From Mucilaginibacter sp. (GTDB lineage: Bacteria > Bacteroidota > Bacteroidia > Sphingobacteriales > Sphingobacteriaceae): 64,000 nucleotides of DNA. The position numbers were made by a program, and so were the translations under genes. The stretch is taken from positions 116,430 through 180,429 of the forward strand of contig NZ_JANYGH010000002.1 in assembly GCF_025362475.1 (NCBI RefSeq). The letters are read 5' to 3'. Positions 8,920 through 17,662 of the stretch are shown here, piece by piece (positions within the stretch are counted from its first letter, which is position 1; every line of letters begins with the position of its first letter). Under the pieces are notes generated by a model. It did no database searches. It worked only from the letters and a program-made list of their open reading frames with translations, and was not told the origin of the DNA.

Positions 8920-9972
8920 ATGAATATCAAAATTTTGATTATAGAAGATAACTGCGATATCCGCGAAAGCGTAGCGGAGATATTGGAGTTGGCAGGTCAT
9001 ACGGTATATGTTGCCGGTAATGGCAAAGAAGGGGTGGAGCAGGCCCGGATACAGCTGCCTGATATAATCCTATGTGATATCATGATGCCGGAACTGGATG
9101 GATACGGTGTGTTGCACCTGTTGGGCAAAGTGCCCCAAACGGCCCATATTCCCTTTATTTTTCTGACAGCTAAGGCCGACCGGGTGGATCTGCGCAAAGC
9201 TATGGAAATGGGTGCCGACGATTACCTGACCAAGCCTTTTGACGATGTGGAACTGCTGAACGCAATTGAAAGTCGCTTGAAAAAAAGGGACCAGCAAAAG
9301 GAATTTTACAGCAAGACCCTGGACCAGCTGGGCCATCTTGTTGCCCGGAACAATGGACTGGCGGAGTTGCAACGGATTATTCGCGAACGCAAGACCAGGC
9401 ATTTCAAAAAGAACCAGGTTATTTATTATGAAGGTGATAAAGGGAACGGGCTTTATATTGTACTTGAGGGGAAAATAAAGACCAGTAAACTGGCCGAGGA
9501 TGGCCGTGAACTGATCACCGCTATGCATACCGCAGACCAATACCTGGGCATCCACGCATTGTTGGCCGATGACGCCTATGCCGAAACTGCCACAGCGCTC
9601 GAGGACAGTCAGCTCTGCCTTATTCCCAAAGAACAACTGGAGCAATTGCTGAGTGTATACCCTGATCTGGCGCGTCAGTTTATTAAGCTATTGGCTGATC
9701 AGATTCGGGAAAACGAGGATCAGTTATTGCAGATGGCTTATCATTCGGTCCGGAAAAAGCTGGCCGAAGCTATTTTGCGCCTGCAGCGTCAGTCCGTTTC
9801 CACCGATGCCGGGCTCAAAATATCCCGTGAAGATTTGGCGGCGCTGGCAGGTATAGCTACAGAAACGGTCAGCCGTACCTTATCGGATTTCCGGAGCGAA
9901 GGCCTGATTGATAAGAACGGCAATCTGATCACGATACTTGATTTGAAGCGCCTCGAGCGCATGAAAAACTAA
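8920..9972 (+). CDS. Response regulator fused to Crp/Fnr-type DNA-binding module
   Basis: The 350 residues hold three parts. A receiver domain (1-120) has the phospho-acceptor D53 in CDIMMPELDG and K105 in TKPF. A cyclic-nucleotide-binding-like beta-roll (about 150-265) has GDKGNGLYIVLEGKIK. A Crp-type winged helix (about 275-345) has the recognition helix ATETVSRTLSDF. The E-xx-SR pattern in that helix resembles FNR rather than CRP, so a TGA-N6-TCA type site is expected. There are no FNR-type cysteines. Phosphorylation rather than a small ligand probably controls it. It likely works with the adjacent kinase(s) and may be the master regulator of this stress island. Confidence 0.9.
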   Translation: MNIKILIIEDNCDIRESVAEILELAGHTVYVAGNGKEGVEQARIQLPDIILCDIMMPELDGYGVLHLLGKVPQTAHIPFIFLTAKADRVDLRKAMEMGADDYLTKPFDDVELLNAIESRLKKRDQQKEFYSKTLDQLGHLVARNNGLAELQRIIRERKTRHFKKNQVIYYEGDKGNGLYIVLEGKIKTSKLAEDGRELITAMHTADQYLGIHALLADDAYAETATALEDSQLCLIPKEQLEQLLSVYPDLARQFIKLLADQIRENEDQLLQMAYHSVRKKLAEAILRLQRQSVSTDAGLKISREDLAALAGIATETVSRTLSDFRSEGLIDKNGNLITILDLKRLERMKN

Positions 9973-10052
9973 AAGGTGGGTTGGTAGACCTTTCCCGTGC
10001 CCATCGCCAGGTTGAAAGGAATGTGACGATAACCATGTGAAAACTTCCACCG

Positions 10053-10430
10053 TCAGTGCTTGTCAGCGAGCAGGCAGCAGCGGCCGAGCACTTCCAGGAG
10101 TTCTTCGGGACTGAAAGGTTTGCGGATATAGCCATCGGCGCCTAAGCGCATGGCAGCCTCCATTTCCGTATTTTCAGAGTTGGCAGTAAGAAATATGAAT
10201 GGAATGGCCGCGGTTGAGGGTATGGCTTTTAATTCCCGAAACACTTCATAGCCATCGGCCTGGGGCATCATAATGTCACACAAAATAATATCCGGAAGGC
10301 ATTCCTGTGCAAGCAACATCCCGGCCCGTCCGTCGGTAGCCGCCACAACCTCGTAGCCTTCCAATTCCAACAGCTCACAGGTGTTTTCCCGGATGTCATC
10401 ATTGTCCTCTATCAGTAAGATCTTTTTCAT
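10053..10430 (-). CDS. Single-domain response regulator (CheY-like)
   Basis: The 125-residue receiver domain only: acidic pocket EDNDD near residues 8-12, phospho-acceptor D52 in LCDIMMPQADG, and K104 in IRKPF. There is no output domain, so it acts as a phospho-relay or sink, or by protein binding. It is close in sequence to the receiver of the REC-Crp protein (the LPDIILCDIMMP segment is shared), suggesting local duplication. It sits downstream of the broken PAS kinase on the same strand, the likely former partner. Confidence 0.88.
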   Translation of the reverse strand: MKKILLIEDNDDIRENTCELLELEGYEVVAATDGRAGMLLAQECLPDIILCDIMMPQADGYEVFRELKAIPSTAAIPFIFLTANSENTEMEAAMRLGADGYIRKPFSPEELLEVLGRCCLLADKH

Positions 10431-10525
10431 GGTGGCTGTTTTTTGTTGTGCGGTGACCTGGCCGCAGACTATCTATAAAATTAACAAAGATTGTTTAATA
10501 TTCCTATTAGTTTTGAAACGTCCCT

Positions 10526-12057
10526 TTACTTGATCTGCGGCTGCCGGAAACGCAGTGTGAAGGTGCTACCCTGACCGGATTGACTCTCAAAGCCGATCGC
10601 CCCATCCATAAGGCTCGCGTACCTGGCCACAATATTCAGACCCAGCCCTGTGCCCTGGATGGACCCGGTGTTCCCTGCGCGAAAAAATGGGCTAAACAAA
10701 TGCACCTGGTCTCCTTCCGGTATGCCGATTCCCTGGTCAGAGACAGACAGGCGGCATTCGCGGTGAGAAGTTCAGTGTCCAGCCCGATTATGGTGTCTTC
10801 GGATGAATATTTGATCGCGTTGGATAGTAGGTTATGAAGGCAGTTCTTGAGCAATTGCTGATCCAGCAGCACTGGTTCTGTTGCTCCCGTATGCCGGTAA
10901 AGTAGTCGTTGTCCTGGTTTGGCCAGCATCTGCATTTCCAGGGCCGTTTCCTGGCAAAATTCAGACAGGTCAAATTCTGTCAGCGAAACGCTGATCTTCC
11001 CAGACTCCAGCTTTTCCATTGAAAGAAACTCGCCCAGGATGCCGGAAAGGTTATTGACGGAATTCTTGATTTTGCCTATATGTTTGGCAATATTAAGGTC
11101 CGTGTAAGGCTGCGCATATTTTTCGATGAGGGAGGCGGAGAGTTTGATTGCGCTGAGCGGTGTGCGGAACTCATGAGAGGCCATTGATACGAAACGGCTC
11201 TTCAGCTGACTCAATTCTTTTTCTTTTTGCAAGGCCCGGTTCAGTTCGTCGGTCCGTTGTGCAACCATGTCCTCCAGGTGTGTAGTATAGGTCTTTACCT
11301 GTTCCTCTGCCAGTTTCTGCCGGGTAATATCACGGGCAATCTTGGAGGCGCCGACAACCCGGCCCGAAGTGTCGCGTACAGGGGAAACGGTCAGCGAGAT
11401 CGGTATTTCCTGCCCAGTTTTGGTTCGGCGCACGGTTTCGAAATGTTCCACCTTTTTGCCTTCGCTAATCGCTTTGATGAGCCGTTTTTCTTCCGCCAGC
11501 CGTTCGGCGGGGATGATCAGACTGATGTGCTGCCCTACTGCTTCGGCGGCGCTGTACCCGAACAGGCGCTCCGCGCCCCGGTTCCAGCTGGTGATTTGGC
11601 CATCCAGATCCTTGGTGATAATGGCGTCATCGGATGAATCGACGATAGCGGCGAGCAGGGCCTGTTGTCTTTCTGACCTGCGCTGAGCGGTTACATCGAT
11701 CAACGTATGGATTGCGCCGTCGTAGTTTTCTGCCTCGTCCCATACCGCGATGGAAGAGACCAGGACATACCGGTCGGCACCATCGGGCATCCGGTAGCGG
11801 ATCTCCTGCCGAACACCATCCTGATGCATTTTGATCTCCATTGTTACGGATTTATCGCCTGCATCGATCTGGCGCCCTTCGTGGTCATATTTCGTTAGGG
11901 CCGGGTACCAATCTTTTTGTCCCGTTAGCGGAGTGATTTCGAACAGTGACGCGGCAGCGGTATTATATTCCACCAATACATCGTTTCGGTCGCATAGATA
12001 TACGGCTATAGGAAGCTTCTCGTAATACTGAATGGAGGAGGGGCGAACATCATCCAT
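10526..12057 (-). pseudogene. PAS-domain sensor histidine kinase, frameshifted in the ATPase domain
   Basis: It is a soluble kinase with two PAS domains (about 1-125 and 135-255), a coiled linker, HisKA with H295 in MASHEFRTPLS, and the N box HNLLSNAIKYSS. The continuous frame then runs off into unrelated residues and stops at 10636. From about 10765 leftward another frame resumes the family sequence: SVSDQGIGIPEGDQVHLF, then GTGLGLNIVARYASLMDG, ending TLRFRQPQIK with a stop at 10526-10528. The total length fits one missing base. Without G1/G2 boxes the product could not bind ATP normally. A true mutation and a sequencing error cannot be told apart here. Confidence 0.8.
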
Positions 12058-12223
12058 AGAAAAAGGTTTTTGTAGTTGTTGATTGCTAATTTACTATAAA
12101 TTAACAAATTATATATTTTATTTCTTGGTAATCAACAGCGAAACAATACGAGTGACGAGGAGCCCTCCTCTCTCTCCCAGAAAAATGAATAATCGTTATA
12201 ACATGGTCTTTAAACTTAAAATT

Positions 12224-13885
12224 TTATTTATTACCGTTGTACATTTTAGTATAATATTCATTGGCCAGCCGTCCGGACTCAAAATTGGGAACTATATCGG
12301 TTGCCGCTTTTTTAAGAATGGCCAGCCACTGTTCCGGGTGATCATAATACATGGGTAATACCACATTTTCAAGGGTGTCCATGAGGTTACGGTTTTCGTG
12401 AACATCTTTTTCCACCTCCGAAAGTGTGTCTGGTGCCGGTTGTATCAGGAAACAATTATCCTTGTCGCGGGCGAATTCAGGTACCCAGCCATCCGGCATA
12501 GACAGGTTAATACTGCCGTTCATCGCAGCTGTCATACCGCTCGTCCCCGAAGCTTCGTGGTAGAGCCGGGGATTATTGAGCCAAACGTCCGAACCTTTTT
12601 TTAACAATGCCGACAGCTGCAACTCATAGCCGGTAAGTACCGCGCAACGGGCAAACGGTTGGGCGCTGGTGATGATCTGGTTGAACAGCCCGATCGACTG
12701 CTCATCACGGGGGTAAGGCTTCCCCGCCCATATTAGCTGCACCGGCCGGTTCGTCTGGTTTAGCAGGCTGATAAACCGGGCCCAGTCTGCCATCAATAAA
12801 TCTGCACGTTTATAACCGGTAAAGCGTCGGGCCCAAACTATGGTAAGTATGTTTTCATCAAACAACTTACCGCATTGATCGGCCACCACCTTAAACAACT
12901 CCCGTTTCATTTCTTTTTTCCGACGGATGATCGCCTGGTCATCCCCGACGGCGATTGCGTTATCAAGCGGGGCATCCTTCCAATAATTTTTGTTCTGCGC
13001 GTTGGTGATCGGGATGATATCGCAGATACCGGGGTTGCCGCCCCACATTTGTTGTGCCACTTTGCCATGAAGCCTGGAAACGCCATTCGCCTTCCCTGAG
13101 AATTTGAGTGCCGCAAGGGTGTAGTTAAATTGATCGCCCGCTAAACCCAGCAGGCTTTTGACCTCATGTTCCTGCAGATGGTAGAAAAAAGACATTTCTT
13201 TTAGCAGACTGTATTTATGCGACTCGTTGCCAGCCATCTCCGGTGTATGGGTTGTAAAAACCACTCTTTTTCTTACTTCTTCGAGGCTTTTGTATTTGGC
13301 ATAGAGGTAGAAGTTAAGCGACAATGCGTGTCCTTCATTCATGTGATAAACATCCGGCGCCAAACCCAATATATCCAGCAAGCTGGCGCCACCGATCCCT
13401 AAAACAATGGTCTGCGCAATCCTGCTCGCCTCATTGGGGTCATACAGGTAATGGGTGATAGATCGTGAAAGTTCATCATTCTCCTTGATATCCGTGCTTA
13501 GCAGGAACAGGGGGGCGGTACCAAAGGTCTCCGGGTGCAGCAGGTAGGCTTTAACCTGCACCGGAGCGTCATGCACCCTTACTGTAAAAATGATACCGGT
13601 ATCTTTTAAAAAAGTATATTCTTTTTTGATGAACGTGGTTTTCATCAAGCCCTCGCTGTCCCTGGTTTGGTCATAATAACCATATTTCCAAAGGATTCCT
13701 ATACCTAACAGGTTTTGCTTAAATTCATATGCACTACGCATGTGTGAGCCAGCTAAAAAGCCTAACCCGCCGCTATAAGTTTTGAGCGCCTGGTCAACAG
13801 CGAATTCCATCGAGAAGTAGGCGACACTCGTGGCATATTTTTCATCCGGCGAGAAGCCGAAAATTTCAGGTTTGGTCATCATCAT
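12224..13885 (-). CDS. Alpha-glucan phosphorylase family (GT35), short form with altered PLP site
   Basis: The 553-residue protein is of the short glycogen/alpha-glucan phosphorylase type that would release glucose-1-phosphate from glycogen or maltodextrin. Recognisable parts are SVAYFSMEFAVDQALKTYSG near the N-terminus, the VYHMNEGHAL segment, WARRFTGYKRADLLM, and the C-terminal signature HEASGTSGMTAAMNG. In phosphorylases the residue after SGM/GNM in this signature is the lysine carrying pyridoxal phosphate; here it is T452 (codon ACA). The enzyme may therefore be a non-phosphorolytic relative or use another lysine. Its minus-strand neighbour upstream is acetate kinase. Confidence 0.8.
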   Translation of the reverse strand: MMMTKPEIFGFSPDEKYATSVAYFSMEFAVDQALKTYSGGLGFLAGSHMRSAYEFKQNLLGIGILWKYGYYDQTRDSEGLMKTTFIKKEYTFLKDTGIIFTVRVHDAPVQVKAYLLHPETFGTAPLFLLSTDIKENDELSRSITHYLYDPNEASRIAQTIVLGIGGASLLDILGLAPDVYHMNEGHALSLNFYLYAKYKSLEEVRKRVVFTTHTPEMAGNESHKYSLLKEMSFFYHLQEHEVKSLLGLAGDQFNYTLAALKFSGKANGVSRLHGKVAQQMWGGNPGICDIIPITNAQNKNYWKDAPLDNAIAVGDDQAIIRRKKEMKRELFKVVADQCGKLFDENILTIVWARRFTGYKRADLLMADWARFISLLNQTNRPVQLIWAGKPYPRDEQSIGLFNQIITSAQPFARCAVLTGYELQLSALLKKGSDVWLNNPRLYHEASGTSGMTAAMNGSINLSMPDGWVPEFARDKDNCFLIQPAPDTLSEVEKDVHENRNLMDTLENVVLPMYYDHPEQWLAILKKAATDIVPNFESGRLANEYYTKMYNGNK

Positions 13886-13993
13886 TTTGAGCGTTAGCTT
13901 GTTTTTTCGGCCGCGGGCCGGTAATTATCTACCACCAGCGGCAATGTTTTTCGTTAGTGTCTACCAGAGGGCTCTTTTCATTATTATCAGCAT

Positions 13994-15181
13994 TTAATTA
14001 ATAGATACTGCTGCCCGTACCAGCCTGGCCATCATTAATTCCTCGTCAGTTTTAATGACACGGACTATTACACGGCTTGTTGCTGTTGATATGGTATTTT
14101 CATTTGCTGTATTCTTTTGCAAATCCAGCTCCAACCCTAAAAAACGGAGGCCCTTACAAATTCGTTCGCGGATGATGGCAGCGTTTTCGCCGATGCCGCC
14201 GGTGAATACCAGCGTTTCTAAACCTTCCAAAGCGGCAGCGAGCGAACCGATGTGCTTTCTGGCACTGTAACAGAAAACTGCGAGCGCTTCTTTCGCCTGC
14301 GTATTTTCGGGTTCCATTTCCAGCAGTTGCTGTACATCGCTTACGCCGGCAATGGCTTTTAAGCCGGCATGTTTGCTGAGCAGTTCCTCCAGTTCGGCCG
14401 GTGTCATCTGGTACTGATTTAACAGGAACAACAATACGCCCGGGTCCAGATCCCCGGAGCGGGAACCCATCACTAAGCCGCCGAGTGGACTAACTCCCAT
14501 GGTGGTATCCACACTGCATTCCTGATCTACCGCGGCCATGCTGGCGCCATTGCCCAGATGAGCTATTATCGTTTTTTGCCGGGCTGCAACCGGATCTTGC
14601 GCAATTAGCTCTTCCAGGATATAGGCGAAGGAAAGACCATGGAAACCGTATTTGAACAAACCTTTTTCACGGTATGTTACAGGCAACGGGTAGTTTTTCG
14701 CGATAGCAGGCATATGGCGGTGGAAGGCGGTGTCAAAACAGGCTATCTGCCGGCGCCCCGGATAAGCAGCCCGAAATGCCCGTATTGTTGCAAGTTCAAC
14801 CGGCAGGTGATTTGTTGCCAGGTATGTATATCGTTCCAGGTCGTCGAGTAGCTCATCGGTGATTATTTCAGGTTCGCGGTGGTCCGGTCCGCCCTGTACC
14901 AGCCGGTGGGCGATGGTGTTTATCGTATGATATTTTTTTTGACCACTTAGCCAGGTGATCAGCTCGCTGACTGCGGCCTGGAAATCGATGTAATGTGCTG
15001 AACGGCTTTCGAGTATCTGCCCTGCGGCATCTTTAATTTCCAGCCCGGAATTTTCCTGCCCGATGCGGCTAATCTGGCCGCTGAGTTCCAGCAAACAGGT
15101 ATTCGCCCGGTAAATGCTAAATTTCAGGCTCGAAGAACCGCAATTGATACATAAGCTATAATTTTCTGCCTGTTCAGCCAT
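13994..15181 (-). CDS. ackA: Acetate kinase
   Basis: AckA interconverts acetyl phosphate + ADP and acetate + ATP in the cytoplasm. From Met at 15181 the protein is 395 residues, the usual length; the longer in-frame start at 15328 adds an untypical 49-residue leader. Family motifs are present: CINCGSSSLKFSIY at the start, HRLVQGGPDH, CFDTAFHRHMP, GLSFAYI, AHLGNGASMAAV, MGVSPLGGLVMGSRSGDLDP and FTGGIGENAA. It is encoded beside a glucan phosphorylase relative and near phosphoketolase, which makes acetyl phosphate, so ATP by substrate-level phosphorylation is the likely use. Only a fragment of pta is left nearby. Confidence 0.95.
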   Translation of the reverse strand: MAEQAENYSLCINCGSSSLKFSIYRANTCLLELSGQISRIGQENSGLEIKDAAGQILESRSAHYIDFQAAVSELITWLSGQKKYHTINTIAHRLVQGGPDHREPEIITDELLDDLERYTYLATNHLPVELATIRAFRAAYPGRRQIACFDTAFHRHMPAIAKNYPLPVTYREKGLFKYGFHGLSFAYILEELIAQDPVAARQKTIIAHLGNGASMAAVDQECSVDTTMGVSPLGGLVMGSRSGDLDPGVLLFLLNQYQMTPAELEELLSKHAGLKAIAGVSDVQQLLEMEPENTQAKEALAVFCYSARKHIGSLAAALEGLETLVFTGGIGENAAIIRERICKGLRFLGLELDLQKNTANENTISTATSRVIVRVIKTDEELMMARLVRAAVSIN

Positions 15182-15537
15182 GTCCTCTCCGGTGATATTA
15201 TGATGGGATATAATTCGTATTTCTGCAAAGGTAGTATAGGCCATAGCCGCGGAAAATGATCTGACCAGGTAAAAAAACTGACGGCGGTCATTAACCGGTA
15301 GTGGCCTTGATGCAACAGGATGCTCCATGACATAAGTTATTCATCCTTGAAATTGTGTCATCCGGATCCCAAAGAAAAACAGGCAACGCGCTGATAGCCG
15401 GAAAAATGAGCAGTATCATGCGTAACCCAGTTGCGGGTCACGAAAAACGTGTGGGGCCTTACCGAACTTTGTCTTTATCAGCGAACGGATCAATCCAATT
15501 GCCGGCTCGTTTAATTAAAAAATTAATCTATACAGAT

Positions 15538-15747
15538 ATGAAAAAGAATATCGGTATACTCTACAAAGTAGCGTGCGTTTTGGTGGCTGCCGCCATTTTG
15601 GCTTTATATTTTTTTAGCGTTATTTCCGGCCTGCTGGCTATGCTGTTACTTGTGATCGCTGCTGGTCTCCTGCTAACCGGCCTGGCCAGTTTTTGTCAAT
15701 TGTTTTTTCCGTCAAGGATTCGGACCCGGAAATCCCTGATCAAATAA
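15538..15747 (+). CDS. Small membrane protein, DUF2892 type
   Basis: The 69 residues contain two hydrophobic helices (about 8-30 and 32-55) after MKKNIGILYKVACVL. The start pattern and the double-helix hairpin match DUF2892 (YgaP membrane-domain-like) proteins; the usual CPLY end is replaced by CQLFFPSRIR. The upstream in-frame extension to 15355 is untypical and probably untranslated. DUF2892 proteins often accompany rhodanese or stress genes; the function is not established. Confidence 0.65.
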   Translation: MKKNIGILYKVACVLVAAAILALYFFSVISGLLAMLLLVIAAGLLLTGLASFCQLFFPSRIRTRKSLIK

Positions 15748-15822
15748 GTATAATGATAAGTGTCACTTTCCGGGCTGCTGCCGGTCATTCTGGTTTTTGG
15801 AAGTCCGCCGTAATCTTGTCAT

Positions 15823-16206
15823 ATGAAAAATCATGTTAATATTAAACACATCAAAAACCTGAACAATGATGGTTTGAGAGGCACTGCGTTTTATAAACAG
15901 GAGTTGGGCATCCTGCAGGAAAGACTGCAAGAGATCGCGGCCGACAACACTACGCGCGAAGTACAGGAAGAAGTAGAGCATTTCCAGAACCAGTTTCTGA
16001 TCCACGGGAATTACCTGGATGAATTGAAGCATGACATCCATGTCAATGACCAGGACATCGAGGCCGAGCTGCTGCTTACAGGTACCATGGTTTCAGAAGC
16101 CGTTGCTAACGAACATTCCCTGATTCATGAGCGTTACCTCAATGAGGAAAAAATATTTAACGACCTGCGTCATGAATTTAACTCCATGGCGGCGAAATGG
16201 ATGTAA
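15823..16206 (+). CDS. Hypothetical helical protein
   Basis: The 127-residue, acidic, all-helical, soluble protein has heptad-like charge patterns (about 25-60 and 75-125), which suggests a helical bundle. There are no cysteines, signal peptide or known motif. In size and style it recalls the 140-residue protein at 5927-6349 beside another Usp gene. It stands alone on the plus strand between DUF2892 and the minus-strand pta fragment. Function unknown. Confidence 0.6.
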   Translation: MKNHVNIKHIKNLNNDGLRGTAFYKQELGILQERLQEIAADNTTREVQEEVEHFQNQFLIHGNYLDELKHDIHVNDQDIEAELLLTGTMVSEAVANEHSLIHERYLNEEKIFNDLRHEFNSMAAKWM

Positions 16207-16259
16207 AGATTTTTAAGTACATTTTATCGAAGTTTCGTTATGAGCGGCTGAATACCTTT

Positions 16260-16409
16260 TCATAACGGAACTTCCTGACATTGGCTGCTGATGGGCTTAA
16301 AAAAAGCCACCTTTTGAGCACTGCCCAAAAGAGTGTGCATTAGCCCGATGGCCACAACTGATTTTCCGCTGTGCGCTTCAGTAGCGGCCATATATATTGT
16401 TTTGCCCAT
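16260..16409 (-). pseudogene. pta: Phosphate acetyltransferase, N-terminal remnant
   Basis: The 49 codons begin MGKTIYMAATEAHSGKSVVA and continue GLMHTLLGSAQKVAFFKPIS. This is the BioD-like P-loop start of the long form of Pta (TEAHSGKS being the nucleotide-binding loop). The frame then stops; nothing of the remaining roughly 650 residues, including the catalytic C-terminal domain, is visible in the following DNA. Its ATG lies 6 bp after the stop of the SDR gene, so it would be the last cistron of that transcript. It is read as a deletion remnant of a former pta-ackA pair. Confidence 0.75.
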
Positions 16410-16415
16410 ATCAGA

Positions 16416-17174
16416 TTAGTAGGCCGTCCAACCACCATCAGCTGTCAGCACCGCCCCATTAATGAAAGTTGATTTTTCTGAAGCCAGAAATAAAGCCAGT
16501 TCTGCAATCTGCTCCGGATTTGCAGCCGGCGGGGCATTACCGGTTCCAGCGTTCATTCTTTCAAAACCGAAGGGGTGGGGTTCCATGCCTTGAATAATGT
16601 TGGTATTTACGCCACCGGGCGCTATCGCATTGCAGCGAATGTTTTTTGTGGCATATTGGTAGCCGATATTTTTGGTGAGGCCGACCAGGGCGTGCTTGGA
16701 GGCTGTGTAAGCGGCGCCTGCCCGGCCGCCGTACAGGCCGCCAATTGAGGCGATATTGATGATCGTTCCTCCTTGTTTCTTCAGGAAAAGTTGAACGGCC
16801 TCCCTGCAGGTGAAAAAAGGACCATTTAGATTGGTGCCCAGCACTTTGTCCCATAATTCATCACTAACCTCGGCCACCGGGGTGAAATTATCCATAACGC
16901 CGGCATTATTGACCAGGATGTCGAGCGTTTGGTAGCTATCCAGCACAAATTTTATAACCAGTTGTACGTCCTCTTTGCGGGCGATATCCGCAGCAATGCA
17001 CAATGCTGTTCCTCCTTTCGCGTTGATCCCCGCCGCAACGGCTTCGATATTTTGGTGGTGGATATCGGTCAGTACAACTTTGGCGCCTTGTTCGGCAAAA
17101 GTTTCCGCGATGGCTTTCCCGATCCCTGATCCGGCTCCGGTCACCAGGGCTGTTTTTTGTGTCAATAGCTTCAT
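16416..17174 (-). CDS. Short-chain dehydrogenase/reductase (SDR)
   Basis: The 252-residue classical SDR has the NAD(P) motif TGAGSGIGKAIA near the N-terminus, DIHHQN after the second strand (an aspartate that favours NAD over NADP), NNAGVMD, the catalytic serine in NIASIGG, and YTASK. The substrate is not predictable. It is transcribed leftward into the pta remnant. The long upstream space (17193-17662) separates it from the divergent phosphoketolase gene, and the two may share regulation. Confidence 0.9.
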   Translation of the reverse strand: MKLLTQKTALVTGAGSGIGKAIAETFAEQGAKVVLTDIHHQNIEAVAAGINAKGGTALCIAADIARKEDVQLVIKFVLDSYQTLDILVNNAGVMDNFTPVAEVSDELWDKVLGTNLNGPFFTCREAVQLFLKKQGGTIINIASIGGLYGGRAGAAYTASKHALVGLTKNIGYQYATKNIRCNAIAPGGVNTNIIQGMEPHPFGFERMNAGTGNAPPAANPEQIAELALFLASEKSTFINGAVLTADGGWTAY

Positions 17175-17192
17175 AATGGTAGGATTTTATTA

Positions 17193-17662
17193 AACAAAAG
17201 TCCTGCGTAAATCGGGGTTAAAGAATGATCACGGTCACCCAAATGGATGATGCCATACCGGAAAGATCAGGCAGCAAAATACGGCAGTCATTTTGCAGAA
17301 GTTGCCAAAACTCGCTTTTTCGGGGTATGGTTACGTCTCTTCGCTGTTTTGGGAGTGCTTATGTCCATTTGTTTTATACAACTCCACGCTAAAGGTGACA
17401 ATTGTCATCTCTATAAATAACAACGATCATTTATCCGATGAAAGGTTGATTGTAGCTTCGTCTTAGTTTACAGTGGGCTTTAGCAAAGCAGTCTACAATG
17501 CTATCGCTAACGATTATTGCGGCTTTTGAATGTCAGGTTCAGTGCCGTGGCTCCCGCCGGACAACCGTGTAAAATGGCAGGGGGATTATTCCACAAGTAA
17601 AAAACTAAATGGTCGCAAATATATAGTTCAACCTTAATGGCTCAGTAATCAAAAAAGCAATT
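17193..17662. promoter_or_regulatory. Intergenic region with Crp/Fnr-like palindrome (17393-17410)
   Basis: This 470-bp spacer lies between divergent SDR and phosphoketolase genes. At 17393-17410 it holds AGGTGACAATTGTCATCT, a near-perfect palindrome with the TGAC-N4-GTCA core typical of Crp/Fnr-family sites. The REC-Crp fusion protein encoded at 8.9 kb is the natural candidate to bind it. No other gene or RNA is apparent in the spacer. Confidence 0.5.

Noticed and set aside
15182..15328. 49-residue N-terminal extension of acetate kinase
   Set aside because: The family begins at the CINCGSSS strand within about 12 residues; the extension matches no targeting signal.
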